Positions 7,924 to 20,615 of a stretch of 53,769 nucleotides of DNA are shown here, one piece after another. Made by a program: the position numbers and the translations under genes. The notes beneath the pieces were generated by a model. It saw nothing but the letters and a program-made list of their open reading frames with translations. It searched no databases and was not told where the DNA came from. Positions within the stretch are counted from its first letter, which is position 1, and every line of letters starts with the position of its first letter. This DNA comes from Paracoccaceae bacterium (GTDB taxonomy: Bacteria; Pseudomonadota; Alphaproteobacteria; Rhodobacterales; Rhodobacteraceae): the NCBI GenBank assembly GCA_024742405.1, contig JANSYP010000013.1, positions 1-53,769 of the forward strand. Direction: 5' to 3'.

Positions 7924-8489
7924 GGGAATGCCTCCAGATCCGCGCACTATGCCAACCGACAGGCGCGATGCAAGGGCGCGGATGCTGACAAATGGGGTCG
8001 AAAAGGACGCAAGGATGATTGCCGACCGGGCCGCGAGGGAGCGAGGGGTGGGGTGGGTTGTGCGCCCCGATCGGCAATCATTTCTGCTGCTTGCATCAAA
8101 ACGGTAATAACGGCTCCGGCGCCGCGCAAGAAAAAAACGTAACCCCAGGTTGTGCGTCGGCGCGCGAGTCTCCTTACGTTGGGTAATACATATGAAAAAC
8201 TTATGATTTTACGCACCTGCGGCAAAGTGGCAGGCCATCGGTTGCCAGGCAATGCCACGCCTGCCAATGGGCGCCGCCGGACCGTGGCGGATCGCCCCTC
8301 GCACCCTGTCCGCACGCCCCCTTTCGGGCCGCGCTCCATCGGCCGCAAGCGTCGTTGCACACTCCCGCCGGATGCGCCCCGTTGCGGTACCGGTCCCCTG
8401 CCCCGCCGCGCTGCGGACCACCGGAAAGAAAATGGTTGAACCGGCAGATCCAGGCTGCACATGTAGAACGTCTTCGAACGAGGCGCTCC
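7924..8489. other. intergenic region upstream of uvrB
   Basis: A divergent intergenic region of 566 bases between the NDUFS4-like gene and uvrB. It holds an AT-rich stretch (about 8180-8210) that may contain promoters. I see no supported gene. Two GAAC half-sites at 8466-8479 are separated by six rather than seven bases, so they do not match the alphaproteobacterial LexA box exactly. Confidence 0.5.
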
Positions 8490-10691
<2,202 letters not shown>

Positions 10692-10992
10692 AAGCGGCCC
10701 TGCCATCACCTGTTACGCAAGAAGGGCAGCGCCCGTCCCGACGGGGACTGGCGCGAAAGCGCCCACCCCGTGGGGGGCGGGATGGGCGCGGCCCGGCGTG
10801 CCGCCGGGCTAACTGCCATGAGAAAAAGTTCGGGGTGTGAAGGCAACGGAGATGACGATTTTCATCGCCGGTCCCACCTGTTAAAGTGAAGATAGGTGGC
10901 GAATTTTCTCGCCCCTGCACGCTTTTAAAATGCAATATCAAACGGTCGCAGAATGGCGATCAAGGATTATACGAGTATTTGAGGATAAAGCT

Positions 10993-11577
10993 TTGAAGCT
11001 GATACCAATTGCGTTCATAGGATTGCTTCTTACAACTGATTCCGCCTTCGGCGAAACGAGTTTTTCGGAAGCGTTTGAAGAAGCAGACCCAGTACCGGAA
11101 GGTGCCGAATCCGAACTCTATTATTCGATTTCTGATTGCACGCTTCAAAGAGTGATCATTAATTTAGACTATTGCCAAAAAGTTGAACGAGGCGTCGGGG
11201 ACAGAATAATCAAGTCGACCGTATTTCTAAATGAAGTCTCTAAGATTTCAGTCTCGGAGTTTCGCAATAAGCCCATGATTACGTTTCATTTTGACATCGA
11301 AAAGCCTTCGCTTCTAACGCATTTTCTTGATAGTTTTATGACTGACAGGGAGACCGCTCTGCAAAACTATGTCCGTGGTCAGAGGCAAGCGGTGGAAACT
11401 GCAAACATACTCAGCTCAAAGACATCTGAATCTTGCGGGGATACCCCAACAAAACTACCGAATGAGGAAACCCGAGTTTTCTTTCTAGAAGCACTACCAA
11501 CGAACTGGGAGTCTTTCGTCGAGCTGGCGAAAGAATGCCGCGCTCCCAAGTCATTGAGGTTGGTTGAAGACTATTAA
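10993..11577 (+). CDS. AT-rich exported protein, unknown, probably acquired
   Basis: A 194-residue protein that I do not recognise. The frame opens at 10930, but a TTG at 10993 preceded by GAGGA seven bases upstream gives a textbook signal peptide: MKLIPIAFIGLLLTTDSAFG with cleavage before ETSF. The mature part is mostly polar with four cysteines (two in SDCTLQ and DYCQKV, two near the C terminus), suggesting disulfides in the periplasm. The gene is plainly poorer in GC (roughly 45 percent by eye) than its neighbours and uses AT-ending codons, so it is likely a recent arrival. A decayed transposase lies directly downstream on the other strand. Confidence 0.6.
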   Translation: MKLIPIAFIGLLLTTDSAFGETSFSEAFEEADPVPEGAESELYYSISDCTLQRVIINLDYCQKVERGVGDRIIKSTVFLNEVSKISVSEFRNKPMITFHFDIEKPSLLTHFLDSFMTDRETALQNYVRGQRQAVETANILSSKTSESCGDTPTKLPNEETRVFFLEALPTNWESFVELAKECRAPKSLRLVEDY

Positions 11578-11585
11578 GTCCGCGT

Positions 11586-11855
11586 TCAGCACATAGCACG
11601 TAGGGCGGAGTTCATCCCGCCGCACCCCCACACGCCCGGGGGCATAAATCCCGCGCTGCGCTTCGTCGAACGCGTCGTCAGGGTCTCGCCCGCCCATTCG
11701 GGATCGACGCATCCCCGGCGGATATCGCGATGGATCGAGGAATTGGGCCAGTTCACTGGGCGCACGAGCCCATGCTTGACCGGGTTGCTCCAGCAATAGC
11801 GCATATGCAGCGCGAAATCGGCCTCGTGCCAGGGCGCGCGCTCGTCCCGCCACTT
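11586..11855 (-). pseudogene. remnant of a REP-associated tyrosine transposase (RAYT), C-terminal part
   Basis: The minus-strand frame reads HEADFALHMRYCWSNPVKHG followed by LVRPVNWPNSSIHRDIRRG and a DPEWAG segment, the C-terminal signature of RAYT/Y1 HUH transposases (NPVKHGLV, dWp.SS.HR, G..p.dWag). The frame is closed by TGA at 11856-11858 just upstream, the catalytic N-terminal half with the HUH and Tyr residues is absent, and the end of the family alignment drifts into another frame. It is therefore a decayed fragment, lying between an AT-rich gene and a core gene. RAYTs mobilise REP palindromes, and a REP-like palindrome is found at its 3' end. Confidence 0.75.
11604..11621. repeat. REP-like palindrome next to the RAYT remnant
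   Basis: GGCGG and CCGCC arms (11604-11608 and 11617-11621) enclose an 8-base loop; the surrounding GTAGGGCGGA...TCCCGCC sequence has the look of a short intergenic palindromic repeat. Its position at the end of a RAYT remnant fits the known RAYT/REP association, but copy number cannot be seen from one window. Confidence 0.4.
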
Positions 11856-11935
11856 TCACTTGACCAGCGCAATCGCGAGCGACGATCCTTCATCACAGCC
11901 GGCAATTCCCGCCGCGACATCGCCGAGGCCCCGAC

Positions 11936-12529
11936 ATGCGCTTATTGGCACTCGCCCTCCTCCTCCCTACCATGGCCGAGGCCCAGGTGTCCGACATTCA
12001 GCGCTGCATCTGGGCCTGTCTTGCCGGGTCACCGGGCAACACCAGTCCGGAGTACCACCAGTGCGTCAGCCAGCGCTGCACGGGTGAGGCGGCCTCCACA
12101 CAAGCCGATCCTCAGTCCGCCCCTGAGGTCGCACCCCACCCCGCCCCTCAGCCCCCCGCCGGGTGGACCATGGGGCCGACCACCGACGGGTTCGGGCAGT
12201 TCGCCAACCTCATCGCGACCGACAACGGGCTCTCTTTCGCCTATGTCTGCTATCCCGACGGGCGGAGCTACTTCATCCTCGACGACCGCCTCGACGGGCC
12301 GGGCGGCGCCATGCATCTGGAGATCGACGGTACGCGCTATTTCATGCCTTTTGCCCGCTCCCCCGACTGGCTCACCGTGACCATCGCCCCCGGCGCACCG
12401 CTCTTTGCCGCGCTGATGCAGGGCAGGCAGGCGCGGCTGCTCGGCACGACCGGGGATCTCATCTCCACCTACGCGCTGCCCGGCGCGGACCGGGCGCTCG
12501 GCCCGGTCCTACGCACCTGCTTCGGCTAG
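11936..12529 (+). CDS. exported protein with N-terminal cysteine motif, unknown
   Basis: A 197-residue protein with a short signal peptide (MRLLALALLLPTMAEA, cleavage before QVSD). The mature N terminus has a C-x3-C ... C-x4-C pattern (C24, C28, C43, C48), likely two disulfides, then a proline/alanine-rich linker (about 55-75) and a C-terminal domain of about 115 residues with FAYVCYPDG and LRTCFG. No family is recognised. Codon use is that of the core genome, in contrast to the AT-rich gene upstream. The product is probably periplasmic. Confidence 0.75.
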   Translation: MRLLALALLLPTMAEAQVSDIQRCIWACLAGSPGNTSPEYHQCVSQRCTGEAASTQADPQSAPEVAPHPAPQPPAGWTMGPTTDGFGQFANLIATDNGLSFAYVCYPDGRSYFILDDRLDGPGGAMHLEIDGTRYFMPFARSPDWLTVTIAPGAPLFAALMQGRQARLLGTTGDLISTYALPGADRALGPVLRTCFG

Positions 12530-12545
12530 CCAGACCGCCCGCCGC

Positions 12546-12830
12546 TCAGCTCCAGTTCACCATCACGTCGTAGCCCTGGGGCGTCGGCATCTCCTCCAGG
12601 AATTCGGCGAACTCGCCCCAGAGCGCGCGGACGGTCTCGGCATTGGCCTCGGATCGCTCCGCGCTCTCCACAACTGCCACGACATAACCCGAGCCGTCCT
12701 CGTTCATCACATTGATGAAGTTCAGCATCCCCGGCATGCCCATGATCCGGTCCTTCAGTACATGCATCTTGTCGAGCGCGGCCGGTTTCGATCCCGGTTT
12801 CATCTTGTATGGGGTCACCCGTGCAAACAT
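12546..12830 (-). CDS. small dimeric alpha-beta barrel (ABM-like) protein
   Basis: A 94-residue protein beginning MFARVTPYKMKPGSKPAALD and containing IMGMPGMLNFINVMNEDGSGYVVAV and a C-terminal helix plus strand (ALWGEFAEFLEEM, YDVMVNWS). The pattern of two beta-alpha-beta halves fits the ferredoxin-like dimeric alpha-beta barrel fold of antibiotic-biosynthesis-monooxygenase-like proteins, in which only some members are enzymes. The frame is much longer upstream, but GGAGG eight bases before ATG 12830 defines the gene. It is divergent from the VOC-family gene to its right. Confidence 0.75.
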   Translation of the reverse strand: MFARVTPYKMKPGSKPAALDKMHVLKDRIMGMPGMLNFINVMNEDGSGYVVAVVESAERSEANAETVRALWGEFAEFLEEMPTPQGYDVMVNWS

Positions 12831-12968
12831 CTCTCTGTCCTCCCTCGTCTGGTGGCGCGGAGTGCTCCACCGCCCGATCACGCTAGCAGCGGTGGCAGGT
12901 CCTGTCCCGCCGCGTCGCGACACGCCCGGCGATGGACCACGCAGCACGGCCCGTGATAGGCTCCCCCT

Positions 12969-13352
12969 ATGCCCCTGACCGCCTTTGATCATGTGAACAT
13001 CCGCACCACCAATCTCGACGCCATGGTGGCGTGGTACGGCGACATTCTCGGCCTGAAGCCCGGCCCGCGGCCGGACTTCCCCTTCGCCGGTGCCTGGCTC
13101 TATCTCGGCGAGACCGCCGTGATCCATCTCGTCGCCGCCGATCCGCCCCCCGCGCCGGGCGAGAGCCTGGGGATCGAGCATGTCGCCTTCCGCGCGTCGG
13201 ATCATGCGGGCTTCATCGCCACGCTGGAGGCCCGCGCGATCCCCTACCGCTCCGTCACCGTCGATGCGGTCGGGCTGGTGCTCGTGAACATCCACGATCC
13301 CGACGGCAATCATCTCCATATCGATTTCCCGCTGGCGGAGGTAAGCGCCTGA
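12969..13352 (+). CDS. VOC-family (glyoxalase-like) protein
   Basis: A 127-residue single-unit vicinal oxygen chelate fold protein. Signature blocks are FDHVNIRTTNLDAMVAWYGDILGL at the N terminus (metal-ligand His at residue 8), GIEHVAFRASD in the middle, and the C-terminal DPDGNHLHIDFP, where families of lyases and dioxygenases carry the second metal ligands. Proteins of this size act as dimers; substrates range from methylglyoxal adducts to antibiotics, and none can be assigned here. Its start is the first ATG in frame. Confidence 0.88.
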   Translation: MPLTAFDHVNIRTTNLDAMVAWYGDILGLKPGPRPDFPFAGAWLYLGETAVIHLVAADPPPAPGESLGIEHVAFRASDHAGFIATLEARAIPYRSVTVDAVGLVLVNIHDPDGNHLHIDFPLAEVSA

Positions 13353-13442
13353 CGCGGCGGAAATCGCACGAAAACCACTGCGGCACGAAACCAACCCCGA
13401 CCCGGCGACGTTTCCTCCCCGCCACGCCAAAGGAGCGACCCC

Positions 13443-13625
13443 ATGGAATTCATCATCGGCGCCATCATCTTCGTCGCGGACGTCTACGCGATCATGAAGA
13501 TCTTCCAGTCCGACGCCACCACCACCGCCAAGGTGATCTGGATCGTCATCATCCTGGTCCTGCCGGTGATCGGCTTCATCGCCTGGCTCATCGCCGGGCC
13601 GAAGCCTGCCCAAGCCGGGTTCTGA
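13443..13625 (+). CDS. small two-helix membrane protein, PLDc_N-like
   Basis: A 60-residue protein with two hydrophobic helices (about 2-18 and 27-51) and the pattern TAKVIWIVIILVLPVIGFIAWLIAGP, which resembles the PLD-nuclease N-terminal (PLDc_N) family of short inner membrane proteins. AAAGGAG seven bases upstream of the ATG supports expression. Function in the family is unknown. Confidence 0.82.
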   Translation: MEFIIGAIIFVADVYAIMKIFQSDATTTAKVIWIVIILVLPVIGFIAWLIAGPKPAQAGF

Positions 13626-13723
13626 CCTGTCCCCTCGCGGCACACGGGCGACGGGCGGCGTGACGCCAGTTTCCGGGCGCGGGCCGGCCATCGCCGGTGA
13701 CAGGGTCAAAGCGTGAACATGAT

Positions 13724-13755
13724 TGTACGAAATGTCCGTTTGGACAGAACGTACA
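13724..13755. promoter_or_regulatory. 32-bp dyad, candidate operator upstream of the LysE-type gene
   Basis: Two nested inverted repeats share one centre: TGTACG (13724-13729) with CGTACA (13750-13755), and TGTCC (13733-13737) with GGACA (13742-13746), separated by AAA and GAA. This two-tier symmetry is typical of operators of TetR-type or similar dimeric regulators. It lies 65 bases upstream of the LysE-family gene; no regulator gene is adjacent. Confidence 0.6.
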
Positions 13756-13819
13756 GTCCTTAACGGCAGGCTGACCTCGGCCCCTTGCCCCGTCCAGCAC
13801 GGGGTGTCACAGAACGGCG

Positions 13820-14440
13820 ATGACCGCTGCTCCCCTCGATCTCGCGCTCTATGCGCTGGCGATTTTCGTGCTCTTTATGACCCCCGGCCCGGTCTGGCTG
13901 GCGCTGGTCGCCCGCACGATTTCCGGTGGCTTTTCAGCAGCTTGGCCCCTCGCGCTCGGGGTGGTCGTGGGGGACATCCTGTGGCCGGTGCTGGCGATCA
14001 CCGGGATGAGCTGGATCGCGACCGAGGCGTCAGGCTGGCTCATGGTGGTCCGCCTCGCCGGGGCCGCGCTCTTCATCTGGATGGGCTGGCAAGTCATTAA
14101 AAACGCAGACAAACCTCCCGCCGAAGACAGCCGTTTGACCCGACCCGGCGTCTGGCCTGGCTTTGCCGCCGGGGTCGCGGCAATCCTCGGCAATCCCAAG
14201 GCGATCCTGTTCTATCTCGGCGTGCTGCCGGGATTCTTCGATCTCGCCCGGCTGACCATGGCGGATACCATTGTTATCGTTGGGATTTCCGTACTCGTTC
14301 CCTTTGCGGGAAATCTGCTTTTGGCCGGGTTCGTCGACCGGGTCCGCGCCTTGCTGACGACCCCCCGGGCGCTGCGACGACTCAACATCGGGTCGGGGGC
14401 GTTGCTGATCGGTGTCGGTCTCGTTCTGCCCGTGATCTGA
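13820..14440 (+). CDS. LysE/RhtB-family amino acid or metabolite exporter
   Basis: A 206-residue inner membrane protein with about six hydrophobic segments. The N terminus (ALAIFVLFMTPGPVWLALVARTISGG) carries the TPGP motif and following segment of LysE/RhtB exporters, and the mid-region NPKAILFYLGVLPGF is the family's second hallmark. Members export basic or neutral amino acids and related compounds using the proton gradient; the substrate is not predictable. It sits downstream of a strong dyad likely to be its operator and upstream of gyrB, which has its own promoter. Confidence 0.9.
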   Translation: MTAAPLDLALYALAIFVLFMTPGPVWLALVARTISGGFSAAWPLALGVVVGDILWPVLAITGMSWIATEASGWLMVVRLAGAALFIWMGWQVIKNADKPPAEDSRLTRPGVWPGFAAGVAAILGNPKAILFYLGVLPGFFDLARLTMADTIVIVGISVLVPFAGNLLLAGFVDRVRALLTTPRALRRLNIGSGALLIGVGLVLPVI

Positions 14441-14465
14441 GGCGCACGAATCTGTGGCCCCGAGC

Positions 14466-14494
14466 GTGACATTCCCCGGCCGGATTCGTATAAA
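14466..14494 (+). promoter_or_regulatory. sigma70-type promoter of gyrB
   Basis: GTGACA (14466-14471) and TATAAA (14489-14494) are each one base from the -35 and -10 consensus and are separated by exactly 17 bases. The expected transcript would start near 14501, leaving a leader of about 23 bases to gyrB. Confidence 0.75.
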
Positions 14495-14523
14495 ATGACA
14501 AACACATGAAGGACGCCCGCTAG

Positions 14524-16941
<2,418 letters not shown>

Positions 16942-17125
16942 TCGAGAGCTCAGCCCTGCGCAAAGAGGGTTTTCCGCCGGTCGGATTCAGGTCCGGGCGG
17001 CAGGATCTTTGGCCTTCTTCCGTGCGAGGGTCCGTATTTCATATTCGAATGTATGAGATTATTATGGCCCCTCCCGCAACGGCCCTGTAAAAAGGGCCGG
17101 CAGATTGCGCATGGGAGGGCAGAGC

Positions 17126-18037
17126 ATGGCTGTGACACGACGCGGACTTCTCCAAGGGGCGGCTGCCGCGAGCTGCATGCCCGTCCTGCCGCTCTGGGCC
17201 GGGATCGATGTCGGGACGATGCGGATCGACACGCTCAGCGACGGCCATCTGACCTTGCCGGCCGACTTCATCTTCGGTCCGATGCCGCAGGACGCCATCG
17301 CGCCGATCCGCGTCGCACACGGGCTGACCGGAGATACGCTGACATCGCCGTGCACCGTCACCCTGATGCGTCGGGCAGATCAGGTGGTGCTGTTCGATGC
17401 CGGTGCCGGGTCCGGGTTCCAGCCGACGGTCGGTGCGCTGGTGGATGCGCTCGCCGGTCTCGACATAGCCCCCGAGGACGTGACCCATGTCGTTTTCACC
17501 CATGCCCATCCCGACCATATCTGGGGTGTGCTTGACGATTTCGACGACCCGCTCTTTACCGATGCCGCGCATCTGATCGGCCGGGTAGAATTCGACTACT
17601 GGATGGATCCGACGACCGCGGACACGATCGGTGCGGACCGTCAGGCCTTTGCCGTGGGCGCCCAGCGGCGGTTGGAAGCGCTTGCTGACAGACTGGCCTT
17701 TTTCGAGGACGGGGCAGAAATCCTGCCCGGCGTCGCAGCCGTAGCCAGCCATGGCCACACGCCCGGCCATATGTCGTTTGAGCTGCGCGACGGCAGCAAC
17801 AGCCTGATGGTGCTTGGCGATGCCATCGGCAATGGCCATGTCGCGTTCGCGCGCCCGGACCTGCCATCAGGGTCTGATCAGGACCCGGAGGCCGCGATCG
17901 ACACACGGCAGCGGCTCTTCGATCTGATCACGGCAGAGCAGATGCAGATCGTCGGCTTTCACTTTCCCGAAGGCGGCCTCGGACGGGCCGAGGCGCATGG
18001 TGACGGCTTTGTCTTTATTCCCGAGACCGCCGGCTGA
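17126..18037 (+). CDS. exported metallo-beta-lactamase-fold hydrolase
   Basis: A 303-residue MBL-fold protein. The zinc motif HxHxDH is present as FTHAHPDHIWG (H126, H128, D130, H131), a later GHTPGH supplies another metal His, GDAIGNGH gives the bridging Asp region, and FHFPEGGLGR the last His. The N terminus (MAVTRRGLLQGAAAASCMPVLP) has a twin-arginine-like RRGLL segment, so export by Tat is likely; this arrangement is common in MBL hydrolases related to quorum-quenching lactonases and to uncharacterised roseobacter enzymes. The start at 17126 is chosen for GGAGG seven bases upstream, seven codons inside the open frame. A 7-bp hairpin (17080-17099) lies in the leader. The substrate is unknown. 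Confidence 0.85.
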   Translation: MAVTRRGLLQGAAAASCMPVLPLWAGIDVGTMRIDTLSDGHLTLPADFIFGPMPQDAIAPIRVAHGLTGDTLTSPCTVTLMRRADQVVLFDAGAGSGFQPTVGALVDALAGLDIAPEDVTHVVFTHAHPDHIWGVLDDFDDPLFTDAAHLIGRVEFDYWMDPTTADTIGADRQAFAVGAQRRLEALADRLAFFEDGAEILPGVAAVASHGHTPGHMSFELRDGSNSLMVLGDAIGNGHVAFARPDLPSGSDQDPEAAIDTRQRLFDLITAEQMQIVGFHFPEGGLGRAEAHGDGFVFIPETAG

Positions 18038-18121
18038 CACGCTAAGCAAGAATACAGTCAGTCGAGCGGCGCGTGTCACCCGGGGCTTGACGTTCCACGC
18101 CTGGCCCGTCAACGCCGCAAC

Positions 18122-18790
18122 ATGACAATGCCGCTCGACATCCTGCTGCTGAACGCCAACACGAACCGGGCGATGACCGACCGGATGGTCGGCGCGGCGC
18201 GCGCGCTGCACCCGCAGGTCCGGGGCGCAAACGTCGCCCGCGGGGCTGCCTATATCTCGGATGAAGCCTCGGCAGAGGTCGCGGCAACGGCCACGCTCCG
18301 GTTCGCTCACAGCCTTACGGCAGCGACGCGTCCCGACGTGTTGGTGATTTCCTGCTTCGGCGATCCCGGCCTGTGGAAGGTGCGCGGCCTGTTGCCCTGC
18401 CCCGTGGTCGGTATGGCGGAAGCCTCTTGCCATGCAGCCTGCCAGACCGGCCGGCGGTTTGCCATCGTCACCGGCGGAGCGGCCTGGGGCCCGATGCTCC
18501 AGCGCTTCGTTGCGGATCTCGGGCTCGGCTCGCGTCTCAGCGATGTGCATACGCTGGAGCTGACCGGCGACAGGATCGCCGCGGACCGCGCCGGCGCGCG
18601 GGCTCAGATCGGCCGAACGGTGGATGACGCCGTCGCCGGGGGTGCGGATGCCGTGATCCTTGGCGGCGCCGGACTGATCGGCTTCGCACAAGAGCTGCAG
18701 GACGTAACACCCGTGCCACTGCTGGACTCGCTGACCTGCGCCGTCACGCAAGCCGTCGCGATGGGATCGCTCCTCCGGAGAGGGCGCTAG
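18122..18790 (+). CDS. Asp/Glu/hydantoin racemase superfamily protein (first copy)
   Basis: A 222-residue protein of the HyuE/allantoin racemase group. It opens with [16 protein letters not shown], the family's substrate-binding N-terminal motif, then has [11 protein letters not shown] with the first catalytic-type cysteine (C78) and [10 protein letters not shown]. In hydantoin and allantoin racemases a second cysteine occurs in an LGCAG motif; here the equivalent reads [10 protein letters not shown] (Gly at 182). A two-base cysteine mechanism therefore looks incomplete, so racemase activity is doubtful even though the fold is clear. A second family member lies at 40899 and lacks both cysteines. 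It is transcribed in the same direction as the HerA-like ATPase gene 124 bases downstream. Confidence 0.85.
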   Translation: MTMPLDILLLNANTNRAMTDRMVGAARALHPQVRGANVARGAAYISDEASAEVAATATLRFAHSLTAATRPDVLVISCFGDPGLWKVRGLLPCPVVGMAEASCHAACQTGRRFAIVTGGAAWGPMLQRFVADLGLGSRLSDVHTLELTGDRIAADRAGARAQIGRTVDDAVAGGADAVILGGAGLIGFAQELQDVTPVPLLDSLTCAVTQAVAMGSLLRRGR

Positions 18791-18914
18791 ATCCGCGCGG
18801 TTCGGACTCCCGCACAAAACTCCGATTGCACTCAAAGCCATGGACTCGTCCCGGCCATTGCCTGTTGCAGCGGACAGGGCCATGGTCCTGAGAAATCCAT
18901 GCCGGGAGGACCAG

Positions 18915-20447
18915 ATGGCGGACGAGGGGATTTTTGTGGGTGGCGGTGGCCCGGCACAGAATGCGGCGCAACTGCTGGCCTATGGATTGGCCAATCGCCA
19001 CGGGCTGATCACGGGCGCGACCGGAACGGGAAAGACCGTGACCATGCAGATCCTCGCCGAAGGATTCTCAGCGGCAGGTGTTCCCGTCTTTATGGCGGAC
19101 GTCAAAGGCGACGTGTCCGGCCTGTCGCAAGCCGGCGAGGCGAAGGATTTCCTGTTCGACCGCGCCGCCACCATCGGGCTGGAGGGTTTCGACCTGCGCG
19201 CCTTTCCGACGGTCTTCTGGGATCTTTTTGGCACGTCAGGCCACCCGGTGCGAACCACGATCTCGGAGATGGGGCCGCTGCTGCTGGCGCGGATGCTCGA
19301 TCTGACCGAGGTGCAGGAGGGTGTGCTGACCATCGCCTTTGCCGTGGCCGACGACCAGAACCTCGCGCTGCTCGATCTCGATGACCTGCGGGCGATGCTG
19401 GTCTGGCTCGACGAGAACGCGCCCGACGTGAAGGCGCGCTACGGGAATGTCTCCTCGGCCTCGATCGGGGCGATCCAGCGCGCGCTTCTGGTGCTGGAGA
19501 ACGAAGGCGCCGCGGGGTTCCTGGGCGAGCCTGCGCTGGATCTGTCCGATCTGATGACCACCCGCGACGGGCAGGGCCAGATCAACGTGCTGATGGCCGA
19601 CCGGCTGATGTCCTCGCCGCGGCTCTATGCGATGTTCCTGCTGTGGCTGCTATCTGAGCTCTTTGAGATCTTGCCCGAGATCGGCAATCCCGAGAAACCC
19701 AAGCTGGTGTTCTTTTTCGACGAGGCGCATCTGCTGTTCGACACCGCGCCCAAGGCGCTGACCGACCGGATCGAACAGGTGGTGCGGCTGATCCGCTCCA
19801 AGGGTGTCGGTGTCTATTTCGTCACCCAGAATCCCGACGACGTACCACCCGATGTGCTCAGTCAGCTCGGCAACCGCATCCAGCATGCGCTGCGCGCCTT
19901 CACACCCCGCGACGCCAAGGCGCTGAAGCTCGCCGCCGAGACATTCCGGCCCAACCCGGACTTCGACACCGAGACCGCGATCCGCGAGGTCGGCACTGGC
20001 GAGGCGGTGACCTCGCTGCTGGAGAAGAAGGCCGTGCCCGGTATCGCGCAGCGGACGCTGATCCGTCCACCCAGCTCGCGCATGGGCCCCCTGACCGAGG
20101 CAGAGCGCGCCGCCGCGATCGCCGCGTCGCCCCTCGCCGGGCGCTATGAGACAGCGGTCAATCGCGAGAGCGCCCATGAAAAGCTCGCGGCGCGCGCGCA
20201 GGACGCGGCTGCGGAAACCGAACGCGCCGACGCCGTGCGCGCCGAAGCCACCGACGCGTTCGAGGCCTTCAACAACGCGCGCCGCTACACGCCGCCGCAG
20301 CCCCGGACGCAACGGAGCAGCCGGAAATCCCGCGCCGAGCCGAGCCTGTCGGAGGCTCTGACCAAGACCGTGATCAAGCAGCTCAATTCCCGCGAGGGCC
20401 AAAAACTCGTACGCGGCATTCTTGGCGGGCTGTTCCGCGGGCGCTAG
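18915..20447 (+). CDS. HerA-like ATPase (DUF853)
   Basis: A 510-residue HerA/FtsK-superfamily ATPase of the DUF853 type. Walker A is GATGTGKT (in [20 protein letters not shown], about residues 34-41), followed by [17 protein letters not shown], which is diagnostic of this family, and a Walker [11 protein letters not shown] with a conserved DE pair. An arginine-containing [18 protein letters not shown] segment follows. The last 100 residues are helical, charged and low in complexity, ending in [23 protein letters not shown], a typical DUF853 tail. Length is normal. The frame opens at 18840, but GGGAGGA just upstream of ATG 18915 marks the start. The physiological role of chromosomal DUF853 proteins is not known. 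Confidence 0.9.
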   Translation: MADEGIFVGGGGPAQNAAQLLAYGLANRHGLITGATGTGKTVTMQILAEGFSAAGVPVFMADVKGDVSGLSQAGEAKDFLFDRAATIGLEGFDLRAFPTVFWDLFGTSGHPVRTTISEMGPLLLARMLDLTEVQEGVLTIAFAVADDQNLALLDLDDLRAMLVWLDENAPDVKARYGNVSSASIGAIQRALLVLENEGAAGFLGEPALDLSDLMTTRDGQGQINVLMADRLMSSPRLYAMFLLWLLSELFEILPEIGNPEKPKLVFFFDEAHLLFDTAPKALTDRIEQVVRLIRSKGVGVYFVTQNPDDVPPDVLSQLGNRIQHALRAFTPRDAKALKLAAETFRPNPDFDTETAIREVGTGEAVTSLLEKKAVPGIAQRTLIRPPSSRMGPLTEAERAAAIAASPLAGRYETAVNRESAHEKLAARAQDAAAETERADAVRAEATDAFEAFNNARRYTPPQPRTQRSSRKSRAEPSLSEALTKTVIKQLNSREGQKLVRGILGGLFRGR

Positions 20448-20615
20448 GCGGCGATCAGTCATTGGCCGTCCGCCGGGCTTCGGCTCTGGCGCACGCGCGC
20501 CCACTGCCCCGAGCGCGACCCGGCAGATCCACGGCGCTTTGCGGGTTTACAGGCCGTTTTTCATCCCTGAACCTGTCCCGATCGCCAGGGGCATTTGATC
20601 GAGGTCGCGCGGCTC

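Noticed and set aside
8466-8479. GAAC-N6-GAAC just upstream of uvrB as a LexA (SOS) box
   Set aside because: The alphaproteobacterial LexA motif is GTTC-N7-GTTC (or its complement); the spacing here is six, so it is not a proper match.
10750-10809. Hairpins after uvrB (GGCGC-GAAA-GCGCC and GCCCGGC...GCCGGGC) as rho-independent terminators
   Set aside because: No T-run follows either stem; structure may still matter but the call is not supported.
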